DNA of 64,000 nucleotides from NCBI GenBank assembly GCA_024699495.1, contig JAILPK010000025.1:37107-101106 (forward strand), written 5' to 3'. The DNA comes from Bacteroidaceae bacterium (GTDB lineage: Bacteria > Bacteroidota > Bacteroidia > Bacteroidales > Bacteroidaceae). Below the pieces are notes generated by a model. The model saw only the letters and a program-made list of their open reading frames with translations. It was not told where the DNA came from and did not search any database. Positions within the stretch are counted from its first letter, which is position 1; each line of letters begins with the position of its first letter. This document shows, piece by piece, positions 39,096 to 48,423 of this stretch. The position numbers were made by a program, and so were the translations under genes.

Positions 39096-39569
39096 ATGAA
39101 TGTGAGAAGAAGAATTATCAATCCCTGGCGTAATCTGCCTGAGTACAACTGTTTCGGATGCTGCCCCGACAACCCCATCGGTCTGCATCTTGAATTCTTT
39201 GAGGAGGACGATTATATTGTGAGTAACTGGCGCCCGGAACACAACTATCAGGGGTGGGTGAATACGATGCACGGTGGCATACTGAGCACTCTGATTGACG
39301 AAGTATGCGGATGGGTTGTTACCCGCAAGCTGCAAACCAGCGGCTACACTGTGCAGTTGAATGTGAAGTTCCGCAAGGCTATCCCGACCACCGAGCCGGA
39401 GCTTACTATTCGCGCCAAAGTCACTAAGCAGGTGCGTAACCTGGCGTATATAAATGCGGAGATTATTAACAGCAAGGGAGAACTCTGCAACGAGGGGGAG
39501 GCCATCTATTTCCTAATGAAAGAGGATAAGGCCAAAGAAATGGGCTTCCTGCATTGCGAGGTGGAGTAA
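39096..39569 (+). CDS. PaaI-family thioesterase (hotdog fold)
   Basis: YQGWVNTMHGGILSTLIDEVCGWVV; CFGCCPDNPIGL. Confidence 0.88.
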   Translation: MNVRRRIINPWRNLPEYNCFGCCPDNPIGLHLEFFEEDDYIVSNWRPEHNYQGWVNTMHGGILSTLIDEVCGWVVTRKLQTSGYTVQLNVKFRKAIPTTEPELTIRAKVTKQVRNLAYINAEIINSKGELCNEGEAIYFLMKEDKAKEMGFLHCEVE

Positions 39570-39669
39570 GCTGCGAAGCTGCATGGCCTGCGGCCGTTTA
39601 CAGTTTACAATTTACGGGTTCGGCTGCTGCGGCCTACGGCTGCGAGTCTCGAACAGCCTTGGCCGCAGG

Positions 39670-41193
39670 CTAACGGCCCAGGCACCGGGTCAGCATTTTT
39701 TTGTTTGTGATGCATTGGGGCAGTTCGTTCTCATAGTGGGAAACTATTATGAGGGTCTTGGAAGGGTCTGAACAGAAGTCTTCAATAATAGAAGTGGCAA
39801 GAATTCTTCTTTGGTCGTCGAGCCCATGAAAGGGCTCGTCAAGAATGAGGAGCTCCGGCGTTTTTACAAAGGCGCGTGCAAGGAGGCACATCCGCTGTTC
39901 ACCGGATGAGAGGCTGAGGAAGGTGCGTTCGGCGAGATCTTCGATACCGAAGCGTCGCATCCACAAGATACATGTCTGCCGCTGTTCGGGTCGTGGACGT
40001 ACGTAGAGGCCGACGCTGTCGTGGAGTCCGCTAGCAACTATGTCGATGGCTGGCAAGTCTTTCTGATATGCGCGGTGCATTTCCGGAGAAACATATCCGA
40101 TGTGTCGTTTTATTTCCCATATGCTTTCCCCGCTTCCCCGTTGGTGACCGAACAGTCTGATATCACAGGCGTATGCTTGGGGGTTGTCAGCACAGACCAG
40201 ACTCAGAAGGGTGCTTTTCCCTGATCCGTTGTCTCCGCCAAGCGCCCAGTGTTCGCCCTGGTTCACGGTCCAGGAGAGGTCGTTGAGTATGGTCCTTGAG
40301 CCGTATCGTATGCATACGTGTGAGAATTGGAGCAGTGGTGTCTTTGTCTGCTGAGGCCTGGTGTCAGGCAGCGGTTCGGTTGTGGTTTTTTCCCCATTTG
40401 TATGATATGTATGCGGTTCGGTTGTCCCTCCGCTTCCCGCTGCGTCAGCCCCTGAGGGTGTCGTGTCAGGCAACTGAGCCGTTTGATTTGCGGAGACAGA
40501 GCCTCTCTCAGCTGGTTTGAGCATATCCAGTTCGCTGCATGAAGGGGGCAGGGGATAGGTCATCTTTTTCATCATACGGCATCCGGGTGCGACTGGAATT
40601 ATATGAGTTATGAAGTCAGGGATGTCAGATAGCCGCGAGAGAACGAGAATGACTTGGAGCCCGTGGTGTCTGATTAGTTCGGATAGTGTGTCGTGGAGTT
40701 CTTGCCGTGCGTGGACATCGAGTCCGATGAACGGCGCGTCGAGAATCAGAAGACTCGGGTTGGTGATCAAGGCCTTGTTCAGCTGATATTTGCGCAGTTC
40801 GCCGCTTGAGAGACTTATAATCGGCTTCCCCTCTACCCGCGGCATGTCATCATCAATATCATGCTGGTTCCATCTCTGCTGATAATAATATGTGGTGGAG
40901 GTGTCGCCATAGCTGTCGCGGAATGCGAGATATTTGATGTTGTCCGAGATCATGGCATCATTATCAAAATTGTATTTTATGGCATCGCCGAGCAGCGGCC
41001 AACGTCCGGTGATGATTTCTACGAGACGTGTTTTTCCGGCTCCGTTGGGCCCCACGATTGCGATCTGCTCGCCAGGCATGATGTCCATGTTGACAGCTTC
41101 CGCCATGCGGTGTGCTGGGTGACGCGTGACGCCGTTGCGTATAGAGATGAGTGGTGTTGCTTTCGGGTCTGCAGTATTTTGTTGATTAGCCAT
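39670..41193 (-). CDS. ABC transporter ATP-binding protein with two ATPase domains (ModF-like)
   Basis: GPNGAGKTRLVE / LSSGELRKYQL and GDNGSGKSTLLS / LSSGEQRMCLLARAFVKTPELLILDEPFHGLD. Confidence 0.85.
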   Translation of the reverse strand: MANQQNTADPKATPLISIRNGVTRHPAHRMAEAVNMDIMPGEQIAIVGPNGAGKTRLVEIITGRWPLLGDAIKYNFDNDAMISDNIKYLAFRDSYGDTSTTYYYQQRWNQHDIDDDMPRVEGKPIISLSSGELRKYQLNKALITNPSLLILDAPFIGLDVHARQELHDTLSELIRHHGLQVILVLSRLSDIPDFITHIIPVAPGCRMMKKMTYPLPPSCSELDMLKPAERGSVSANQTAQLPDTTPSGADAAGSGGTTEPHTYHTNGEKTTTEPLPDTRPQQTKTPLLQFSHVCIRYGSRTILNDLSWTVNQGEHWALGGDNGSGKSTLLSLVCADNPQAYACDIRLFGHQRGSGESIWEIKRHIGYVSPEMHRAYQKDLPAIDIVASGLHDSVGLYVRPRPEQRQTCILWMRRFGIEDLAERTFLSLSSGEQRMCLLARAFVKTPELLILDEPFHGLDDQRRILATSIIEDFCSDPSKTLIIVSHYENELPQCITNKKMLTRCLGR

Positions 41194-41416
41194 GATGTGA
41201 TTCGGCGCGTATATAGAGAGTTCTGAAGTTTTAGTTTTTGTCTGAAGGTGAAATATCGAGATATTATTCTGGCAGAATTTCTCTTCTGGAAGCGAATAGT
41301 CTCATTTCTTTGTTGATATGGGAGATGATATGTCTTATTCGGGCGGAGGTCGCAGTAGTCTGGTATCAGAAAAATCCTTTATGAGTAGAGAGAAGAAGAA
41401 ATTCAGGAGCGCTGTT

Positions 41417-41983
41417 CTACTGTTTGCCACTCACGCGGTTCTGATTTTTCTTTACAAACTCCTTCCATGAGCGGGCTCCGCCGGAGGCTGTGGGGCGCTG
41501 GCTCTCGATGTAGTGGCAATAGGCAGCGGCGAGTCCGTCTGTGGCATCGAGCCACGGAAGCATGGAATCCTCGGGGATGTTGAGTATCTTGCGCAGCATA
41601 TAAGCCACCTGCTCCTTGGATGCCTGCCCGTTGCCTGTTATGGCCATCTTGATTCGCAGGGGAGCGTATTCGGTGATTGGGACTTGCCGGCTGATGGCAG
41701 CTGCCATAGCCACGCCCTGGGCACGTCCGAGCTTAAGCATCGACTGCACATTCTTGCCGAAGAAGGGTGCCTCGATGGCCATTTCGTCAGGCAGAAAACC
41801 GCCTATAATATCGCTGATACGCTCAAAGATATGTCCCAGTTTCAGATAGTGGTCACCATACTTCCGTAGGTCTATGACGCCCATGGTGACCATCTCTGCC
41901 TTACGGCCTTGCACCCGCAGAACTCCGTATCCCATGATGGTTGTTCCGGGGTCAATCCCCAATATTATTCTTTCGTTTTCCAC
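41417..41983 (-). CDS. ruvC: Crossover junction endodeoxyribonuclease RuvC
   Basis: [48 protein letters not shown] start at 41983 proposed instead of 42061. Confidence 0.93.
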   Translation of the reverse strand: MENERIILGIDPGTTIMGYGVLRVQGRKAEMVTMGVIDLRKYGDHYLKLGHIFERISDIIGGFLPDEMAIEAPFFGKNVQSMLKLGRAQGVAMAAAISRQVPITEYAPLRIKMAITGNGQASKEQVAYMLRKILNIPEDSMLPWLDATDGLAAAYCHYIESQRPTASGGARSWKEFVKKNQNRVSGKQ

Positions 41984-41999
41984 TTTTGATAATATTAGC

Positions 42000-42066
42000 C
42001 GCGGAGCGGCGTCTAAGGTCCAAAGTCTGAAGTCTAAGGCAAGCCGTAGAGCGGCGTTCACCGCTT
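42000..42066. repeat. Dispersed mosaic intergenic repeat, copy a
   Basis: gcggagcggcgtctaaggtccaaagtctgaagtctaaggcaagccgtagagcggcgttcaccgctta, similar to 47298-47345. Confidence 0.7.
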
Positions 42067-42197
42067 AAGCAAGCGAAGACTATTGATTACGCGGTAGCGT
42101 TTCTTAACCCTACTCTAAACTCTCCGTTCTAAACTCTAACCTAATTTGGCGGAGCCGAAGACTTCCATATTCCATCTCCCATTTTACGGCCAAAGGC

Positions 42198-42506
42198 TCA
42201 TCCCTCAATGACCTCCATCATGGTGGAGAAGCCGATGACACGATTCTCGAACAGGCGCAGCATCTCTTCGTTGAGCTGTTTGCCCTGTTTGACAAACCAG
42301 GCATGCAGGGTGGCAGTGCTTTCGGTTTCGAACTGCACAGCGAAACACTCGGAGTCGTCCTCCTTGTGTGACAGGATTCGCGCAAGCCGTCCGTTGCGCA
42401 TCATTCCCTGCCCGTTGGTTTCAGGCAGCAGCACCTGATGCACCCAGATGACAAAGTTGCGTGCGTCTTCGGTGGGCATCTGGTATGTTGTGTTGTAGAT
42501 AATCAT
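42198..42506 (-). CDS. DUF4286 family protein
   Basis: 102 aa MIIYNTTYQMPTEDARNFVIWVHQVLLPET..FAVQFETESTATLHAWF. Confidence 0.85.
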   Translation of the reverse strand: MIIYNTTYQMPTEDARNFVIWVHQVLLPETNGQGMMRNGRLARILSHKEDDSECFAVQFETESTATLHAWFVKQGKQLNEEMLRLFENRVIGFSTMMEVIEG

Positions 42507-42623
42507 TGGCAGATAGTTGTCATATTTGTTAATGTGAGTGCAAAAGTAGTTAAAAGTTTTAGGAATTAGGCCTTATCTTGAAATATTTTTTGGATAAGAA
42601 GACCAAGAATGCGAAAAACTTCA

Positions 42624-42631
42624 TATATTTG
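42624..42631 (+). promoter_or_regulatory. -7 element TATATTTG
   Basis: 26 nt upstream of ATG 42657. Confidence 0.45.
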
Positions 42632-42656
42632 CAACGCAAACCATATATTTATAAAT

Positions 42657-43097
42657 ATGAAAAGACTAATTCTATTTTCCATGCTGGCTGTCTTTTGCTC
42701 AGGATTGGCAAATGCCAGCGAACCACAAAGCAAAAAGAAACACGTTGAAAAACAACTGATGCAGAAGAGTGACAAGGCTGCTGAAATCAAATTTGACACT
42801 TTAGCTTACAATTTCGGAACCTTCTCGGAGAAGTCACCTGTGGTAAAGTGCTCTTTCCATTTCAAGAATGTAGGTGATGCGCCGTTGGTAATCCATCAGG
42901 CTATCGCCTCATGCGGATGCACTGTGCCCACTTATACTAAGAGCCCAATACAGCCGGGCGGCGACGGAACGATTGACGTTACTTACAACGGTAAAGGCAA
43001 GTTCCCCGGGCACTTCAAAAAGAACATCAGCGTACGCACAAACGCAAAAAACAACGAACTTATCCGCCTCACCATTGAGGGCAATATGGAGGAGTGA
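42657..43097 (+). CDS. DUF1573 domain-containing secreted protein
   Basis: MKRLILFSMLAVFCSGLANA signal; YNFGTFSEKSPVVKCSFHFKNVGDAPLVIHQAIASCGCTVPTY. Confidence 0.9.
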   Translation: MKRLILFSMLAVFCSGLANASEPQSKKKHVEKQLMQKSDKAAEIKFDTLAYNFGTFSEKSPVVKCSFHFKNVGDAPLVIHQAIASCGCTVPTYTKSPIQPGGDGTIDVTYNGKGKFPGHFKKNISVRTNAKNNELIRLTIEGNMEE

Positions 43098-43180
43098 TCA
43101 CGTCAGAACAATAATGCCTGTATTTGAAATTTTGCTCTAAATACATGCTTATAATCATTTGATTTAGTTAAATTTAACAT

Positions 43181-44503
43181 ATGAAGAGGATTACTATATT
43201 ACTCCTTGTTCTGCTCGTGCCGATGTGCATGTTTGCAGCCAAGAAAAAGAAAGTTACCGAACCCGCTAACCCATTGGGCGACGGCGCTTCCGACCGTGCA
43301 TACTGGACCGAACTGGCCTATACGATGGCTGCTCCGGTGCTGGAGAATATGGCCAACGGCACTCTGCAGAAGAATATGAAACTGGAGCTGTCTCCAACCT
43401 GGGACAATCGAAATAAAAAGGTTGCTTATATGGAGTGCTTCGGTCGTCTGATGGCAGGTATCGCGCCGTGGCTCACCCTTCCGGATGACGACACAGCCGA
43501 GGGTAAGAAACGTAAACAGTTGCGCGAGTGGGCTCTGAAAGCCTACGCCAATGCCGTAGATCCCGAAAGCCCCGACTATCTTGGCTGGAACAGCGGCGGA
43601 CAGACGCTGGTGGATGCAGCCTATGTCGTTGAGAGTTTGTTCCGCGGCTACAGCGCTTTGTGGGAACCTCTCGACCAGGTGACCAAAGACCGCTATATCA
43701 AAGAGATTCAGGGCTTGCGCCGCTATGACCCGCCTTATACCAACTGGGTTCTTTTCGTGGGCATGGAGGAGGCTTTCCTCATGTATGTAGGTGCACAGTA
43801 TGATGCTTATCGTATAAAAATGGCGGTGAGCAAAGCCGAGGAGTGGTATATTGGCGACGGCCTCTACAGCGACGGACCTTCATTTGCGTTCGACTATTAC
43901 AACGCCTATGTCATTCAGCCGATGTACACCGAGATTCTGCAGATGGTTGCTGCCCGCCACCCGAACAACAATTATCTTGTGCGCTCTCATGGAGATAATC
44001 GTAACGGAGCAAAGAACCGACTCGGTGTCGTCACCAAGCGAATGCAGAAATATGCAGTTATCCTGGAGCGCTTTATTTCGCCTGAGGGCACTTTCCCTGT
44101 AGTAGGGCGCTCAATTCCCTACCGCTTGGCTGCGCTTCAGCCTCTGGCTCTCCTGCCGTGGATGAAGCAGCTGCCCAACGAACTGCATAACGGCCAGGTC
44201 CGCGCTGCAATAACTGCTGTGATGAAACGCATGTTCGAAGGCAAGGGCAAGACGAACTTCACCGAAGACGGCTACCTCACAATCGGTTTTGTGGGCTCGC
44301 ATCCGAATGTGGCTGACTGGTACACAAATAACGGCTCCCTCTATATGACATCCCTGGCATTTATGCCTCTCGGTCTGCCTGCTAACGACCCGTTCTGGAC
44401 AGATGCACCCGAGAAATGGACATCGAAAAAGGCTTGGGAAGGAGACGATTTCCCGAAAGATCACAAGTGGGATATTAACCGCCAGATTCTCTATTGGGAA
44501 TAA
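43181..44503 (+). CDS. DUF2264 domain-containing secreted protein
   Basis: Signal peptide; RAYWTELAYTMAAPVLENMANGTLQKNM...YGDGPSFAFDYYNAYVIQPM-type pattern. Confidence 0.88.
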   Translation: MKRITILLLVLLVPMCMFAAKKKKVTEPANPLGDGASDRAYWTELAYTMAAPVLENMANGTLQKNMKLELSPTWDNRNKKVAYMECFGRLMAGIAPWLTLPDDDTAEGKKRKQLREWALKAYANAVDPESPDYLGWNSGGQTLVDAAYVVESLFRGYSALWEPLDQVTKDRYIKEIQGLRRYDPPYTNWVLFVGMEEAFLMYVGAQYDAYRIKMAVSKAEEWYIGDGLYSDGPSFAFDYYNAYVIQPMYTEILQMVAARHPNNNYLVRSHGDNRNGAKNRLGVVTKRMQKYAVILERFISPEGTFPVVGRSIPYRLAALQPLALLPWMKQLPNELHNGQVRAAITAVMKRMFEGKGKTNFTEDGYLTIGFVGSHPNVADWYTNNGSLYMTSLAFMPLGLPANDPFWTDAPEKWTSKKAWEGDDFPKDHKWDINRQILYWE

Positions 44504-44573
44504 TGTGAGCAGAGCGGAAGCCGTCCGCAACCCCGATATAAGGCTCACAGACAGCATTTATCTGTCATAAATC

Positions 44574-44633
44574 AAAAAAACGCACACTTAAAGTGAATTT
44601 TTTCATGCTTTATGTGTGCGTTTACTTTCTTTT
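44574..44633. terminator. Hairpin terminator upstream of glmS
   Basis: AAACGCACACTTAAAG ... CTTTATGTGTGCGTTT inverted repeat. Confidence 0.7.
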
Positions 44634-44636
44634 TGT

Positions 44637-44644
44637 TACATTTG
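44637..44644 (+). promoter_or_regulatory. -7 element TACATTTG upstream of glmS
   Basis: TAnnTTTG about 97 nt upstream of ATG 44741. Confidence 0.5.
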
Positions 44645-44740
44645 CGCCGCTTTTGGTTGGATAAATGCAACCATACAAACGTAAAAATAATATTAAGTGA
44701 AGTAAACATTATATTAATATAGAAAAAGGTAAAAGGAATT

Positions 44741-46588
44741 ATGTGCGGAATAGTAGGTTATATTGGCAGCAAAAAAGCTTATCCGATTTTGATAAAGGGA
44801 TTGAAGCGTCTTGAATATCGCGGTTACGACAGCGCAGGTGTAGCAATGATTAGCGACAAGGGTGATCTGAATGTCTATAAGGCCAAGGGCAAGGTGGCCG
44901 ACTTGGAAACATTCTGCGAGGAGAAGGATGTCAGCGGGACAGCCGGAATCGCGCATACGCGGTGGGCTACTCACGGCGAACCGTCCAGTACCAACGCGCA
45001 TCCCCACTACTCGGCATCCGGCCGTCTTGCCCTGATTCACAATGGCATAATTGAGAATTATATTACCATCAAGGAGAAGCTGACAGAGCGTGGCATCAGT
45101 TTTCGCAGTGTCACAGACTCTGAGGTTCTGGTGCAGCTCATCGAATATATCATGCAAAGCAATGAACTGGAGCTGCTGGAAGCAGTTCAGGTGGCCTTGC
45201 ACCAGGTGATAGGAGCTTATGCAATAGCCATTCTCGACCGGGAGCATCCGGACACCATAGTATGCGCACGTCAGAGTTCGCCCTTGGTTGTCGGCATCGG
45301 CTCTGACGGCGATTTCTATCTGGCTTCAGATGCCAGTCCGATAGCTGAATATACAGACAAGGTGGTTTATCTCAACGACGGCGACATAGCTGTGATGCGT
45401 ATTGGCTGTGAACTCAAGGTTGTGAATGCAGACAATGAGACCCAGCACCCGAAGGTGAAGCAGATAGATATCACTCTCGGTCAGTTGGAGAAAGGGGGCT
45501 ACCCTTATTTTATGCTGAAAGAGATCTTCGAGCAGCCTAATTGTCTACGAGACTGCATGAGGGGGCGCATCAATGTGGAGGCGGACCGCATCACCCTCTC
45601 TGCTGTCATTGACTACAGGGAAAAATTAGCGGGCGCCCGCCGCTTCATCATCGTGGCCTGCGGGACATCATGGCATGCCGGCCTCATTGGGAAACAACTC
45701 ATAGAAAGTCTCTGCAGGATTCCTGTAGAAGTGGAGTATGCATCCGAGTTCCGCTATCGCGAGCCGGTTATTTATCCTGATGACGTGGTGATTGCCATTT
45801 CCCAAAGCGGAGAGACTGCAGATACTTTGGCCGCTATAGAGCAGGCGCGTCAGGCAGGCGCTTTTGTCTTAGGCGTATGTAACGCTATTGGAGCAAGCAT
45901 TCCGCGTCAGACGCAGACGGGCGTGTATATACATGTCGGTCCGGAAATCGGAGTGGCCTCGACAAAGGCGTTTACTGGTCAGGTGACGGTGCTTTCGATG
46001 CTCGCTCTTACCATTGCCAACGAGCGCCGCACGATATCCGGTGAACAGTATAAAGAGATGGTGGCTGAGCTGACACGTATTCCGGAGAAGATGGAGGAGG
46101 CTCTGAAGACCAATGAGCAGATAGAGCGTCTGGCCCCAATATTCACCTATGCCAAGAATTGTCTCTATCTGGGACGTGGATATAACTACCCCGTAGCCCT
46201 CGAGGGAGCCCTGAAACTCAAGGAAATCAGCTATATCCATGCAGAGGGCTATCCAGCAGCAGAGATGAAACACGGACCTATCGCCCTAATCGACTCTGAA
46301 ATGCCTGTCTTTGTCATAGCGACGCGCGACAAACTGTATGAGAAAGTTATCAGTAATATTCAAGAGGTACGCGCACGAGGCGGACGTGTAACGGCTCTGG
46401 TTACCAAGGGCGACGAACAGATACAGAAGTTTGCCGACCACGTAATCGAACTGCCTGACACCTGTGAGCAGTTCCAGCCGCTCATCGCGTCAATCCCGCT
46501 GCAGCTGCTGGCATATCATATCGCAGTATGCAAAGGCAAGGATGTTGACCGTCCGCGCAATCTAGCCAAGAGCGTAACCGTAGAGTAG
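44741..46588 (+). CDS. glmS: Glutamine--fructose-6-phosphate transaminase (isomerizing)
   Basis: MCGIVGYIGSKKAYPILIKGLKRLEYRGYDSAG; CGTSWHAGLIGKQ; C-terminus DVDRPRNLAKSVTVE. Confidence 0.98.
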   Translation: MCGIVGYIGSKKAYPILIKGLKRLEYRGYDSAGVAMISDKGDLNVYKAKGKVADLETFCEEKDVSGTAGIAHTRWATHGEPSSTNAHPHYSASGRLALIHNGIIENYITIKEKLTERGISFRSVTDSEVLVQLIEYIMQSNELELLEAVQVALHQVIGAYAIAILDREHPDTIVCARQSSPLVVGIGSDGDFYLASDASPIAEYTDKVVYLNDGDIAVMRIGCELKVVNADNETQHPKVKQIDITLGQLEKGGYPYFMLKEIFEQPNCLRDCMRGRINVEADRITLSAVIDYREKLAGARRFIIVACGTSWHAGLIGKQLIESLCRIPVEVEYASEFRYREPVIYPDDVVIAISQSGETADTLAAIEQARQAGAFVLGVCNAIGASIPRQTQTGVYIHVGPEIGVASTKAFTGQVTVLSMLALTIANERRTISGEQYKEMVAELTRIPEKMEEALKTNEQIERLAPIFTYAKNCLYLGRGYNYPVALEGALKLKEISYIHAEGYPAAEMKHGPIALIDSEMPVFVIATRDKLYEKVISNIQEVRARGGRVTALVTKGDEQIQKFADHVIELPDTCEQFQPLIASIPLQLLAYHIAVCKGKDVDRPRNLAKSVTVE

Positions 46589-46608
46589 TTCATTTATTCA
46601 GAATAAAA

Positions 46609-47316
46609 ATGCAACCGATAGCACATTATCACGGCCCTTTCAGCAGCAAGTTCGGTATTCCCCGACAGAGCGGAATGACATCTGTTGCGGGGCATATTAT
46701 TTTCACACCGGAGTTCCGCAATCCTGTTGCCTTGCGCGGCTTGGAGGGGTTTACCTATATATGGCTTATATGGGAATTCTCAGAGAATACCTCAGCACCC
46801 AAACGCCCCACAGTACGTCCGCCAATCCTGGGCGGAAATGAGCGGGTAGGGGTGTGGGCCACGCGCTCGTCCTTCAGACCAAACAATTTGGGCCTCTCAT
46901 CTGTGAGAATCATTGGAATTGATTTGAAAACAGAAAACGGACCAGTGATTAATGTGGTGGGGGCTGATCTTATGGATGGAACTCCTATATTTGATATCAA
47001 ACCCTATATTCCGTTTGCCGACTGCCATCCCGATGCCCTAAGCGGCTTTGCTAAGCCCTCAGGATGGCATCCTTTGAATGTTGTCTTCTCCCTTGAAGTC
47101 TTTGGCGCTTCTCCTTATACCCAAGAAGAGCTGCAAGCTTTAGTCGAAGTTCTTACGATAGATCCGCGTCCGCAATATCATAAAGACCCGCAACGCATAT
47201 ATGTTTTTACGTTTGCCGGTTATGAAGTCCGCTTCAGAGTCGAAGAATATAGTTTGTATATCCTGTCAATAACAAAGCCCGGGAGCCCTACCCCTGGAAC
47301 GGCATCTAAGGTCTAA
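46609..47316 (+). CDS. trmO: tRNA (N6-threonylcarbamoyladenosine(37)-N6)-methyltransferase TrmO
   Basis: SKFGIPRQSG; FEFSENTSAPKRPTVRPPILGGNERVGVWATRSSFRPNNLGLSSVRI-type motifs. Confidence 0.92.
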   Translation: MQPIAHYHGPFSSKFGIPRQSGMTSVAGHIIFTPEFRNPVALRGLEGFTYIWLIWEFSENTSAPKRPTVRPPILGGNERVGVWATRSSFRPNNLGLSSVRIIGIDLKTENGPVINVVGADLMDGTPIFDIKPYIPFADCHPDALSGFAKPSGWHPLNVVFSLEVFGASPYTQEELQALVEVLTIDPRPQYHKDPQRIYVFTFAGYEVRFRVEEYSLYILSITKPGSPTPGTASKV

Positions 47317-47345
47317 GGCGAACCGCGAAGCAGCGTTTAAGGCTT
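47298..47345. repeat. Dispersed mosaic intergenic repeat, copy b
   Basis: ggaacggcatctaaggtctaaggcgaaccgcgaagcagcgtttaaggctta, alignable to 42000-42066 with a central gap; enters the trmO 3' end. Confidence 0.7.
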
Positions 47346-47512
47346 ATTGCTAACAAGCTTATTGCTAACAAGCTTATTGCTAACAAGCTTATTGCTAACA
47401 AGTTTATTGCTAACAAGCTTATTGTTAACAAGTTTATTGCTAACAAGCTTATTGCTAACAAGTTTATTGCTAACAAGCATATTGCTAACAAGTTTATTGC
47501 TAACAAGTTTGC
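47343..47512. repeat. 15-bp tandem repeat (AAGYTTATTGCTAAC), about 11 units
   Basis: ttattgctaacaagc repeated with C/T variation (aagctt vs aagttt). Confidence 0.97.
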
Positions 47513-47652
47513 GCCTTACAGGTCGAGACCGAAGGCATTCGGGCAATTCGCCCTGCGAGCCTCCGGTCTCTGCGCCAGCTTGACCGCTGTCTGTTATCCG
47601 TTGTCCGTGGTTGTTGATACTTGCCTCAATGACCACGGACTAGTTTTATATA

Positions 47653-48297
47653 TTATTTTTCTTCAAAGAAAGAACCTTTTTTCATTTCTGTATTATCTTC
47701 GAGACAGCAATTGTAGTTCTCGCGTGAGCGGCGTTCGCGGGCGAACATCTCAGTTGTTCCCTTGTCGTCTTGCTCAAATTCCAAGTGCTCATCTATAGAA
47801 AAATTATATGCCATAGTCTCTACGTCCAGGTTGCTTGTTCCGATGAGAGTGAATGTCCAGTTGTGTTCCTTCAGTTTCTCAATCAATGTGCGAATCATTT
47901 TCAGCGTCCATTCCTCGCTGCAGTTTTCTTCTCCATCGGTGATTACTGTGACCAGAACGTTGTCATCCTCATTAACCTGGGCATTGAGTTTTGAGATAGA
48001 TCTACCCATTGCGTCGTATAATGGTGTGCCTCCGCAGGGGTCGTAGTCGTTCCATTTCAGGTTATGCGTCTTTGTTGCTGGAGTGTTGTCATATTGCCAT
48101 TTGATTTTATCGCTGTCGAATGTCACAAGGGTAACATATTGCTCTGTGTTTTCAAATTTCTTCTGCATCTGCCTAACTGTTTCCAGGGTTTCGTTCATAC
48201 CTGTGAAGGCTTGTTTGCGGATAATGGACATCGAGCCGCTTTCGTCAACAATAATAAGGTTAAACACGCGCTTTGTCTTTGATGCATTCTTTTTCAT
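47653..48297 (-). CDS. VWA (von Willebrand factor A) domain protein
   Basis: FNLIIVDESGSMSIIRKQAF (MIDAS DxSxS), GGTPLYDAMG, VTVITDGEENCSEEW. Confidence 0.9.
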   Translation of the reverse strand: MKKNASKTKRVFNLIIVDESGSMSIIRKQAFTGMNETLETVRQMQKKFENTEQYVTLVTFDSDKIKWQYDNTPATKTHNLKWNDYDPCGGTPLYDAMGRSISKLNAQVNEDDNVLVTVITDGEENCSEEWTLKMIRTLIEKLKEHNWTFTLIGTSNLDVETMAYNFSIDEHLEFEQDDKGTTEMFARERRSRENYNCCLEDNTEMKKGSFFEEK

Positions 48298-48397
48298 AAT
48301 AGATAATTTAAATTGGTTTAAAAATGAGTTTTCGTTCTTCTTTTATCTATTTAAAGATGATTTTGGAAATTAATTAAGCAGAAATGATAATTATTTG

Positions 48398-48405
48398 TAT
48401 TTTTG
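48398..48405 (+). promoter_or_regulatory. -7 element TATTTTTG
   Basis: 19 nt upstream of ATG 48424. Confidence 0.45.
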
Positions 48406-48423
48406 CAAAAAAATCACAGCTAT

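Noticed and set aside
41984-42061. N-terminal extension of ruvC ([26 protein letters not shown])
   Set aside because: Encoded by the intergenic mosaic repeat; RuvC homology starts at [14 protein letters not shown], with a GTG start at 41983.
47306-47636. Repeat ORFs (LLAINLLAI..., SNKLVSNKLV..., LLLTSLLLTS...)
   Set aside because: Produced by the 15-bp tandem repeat being open in all frames; not real proteins.
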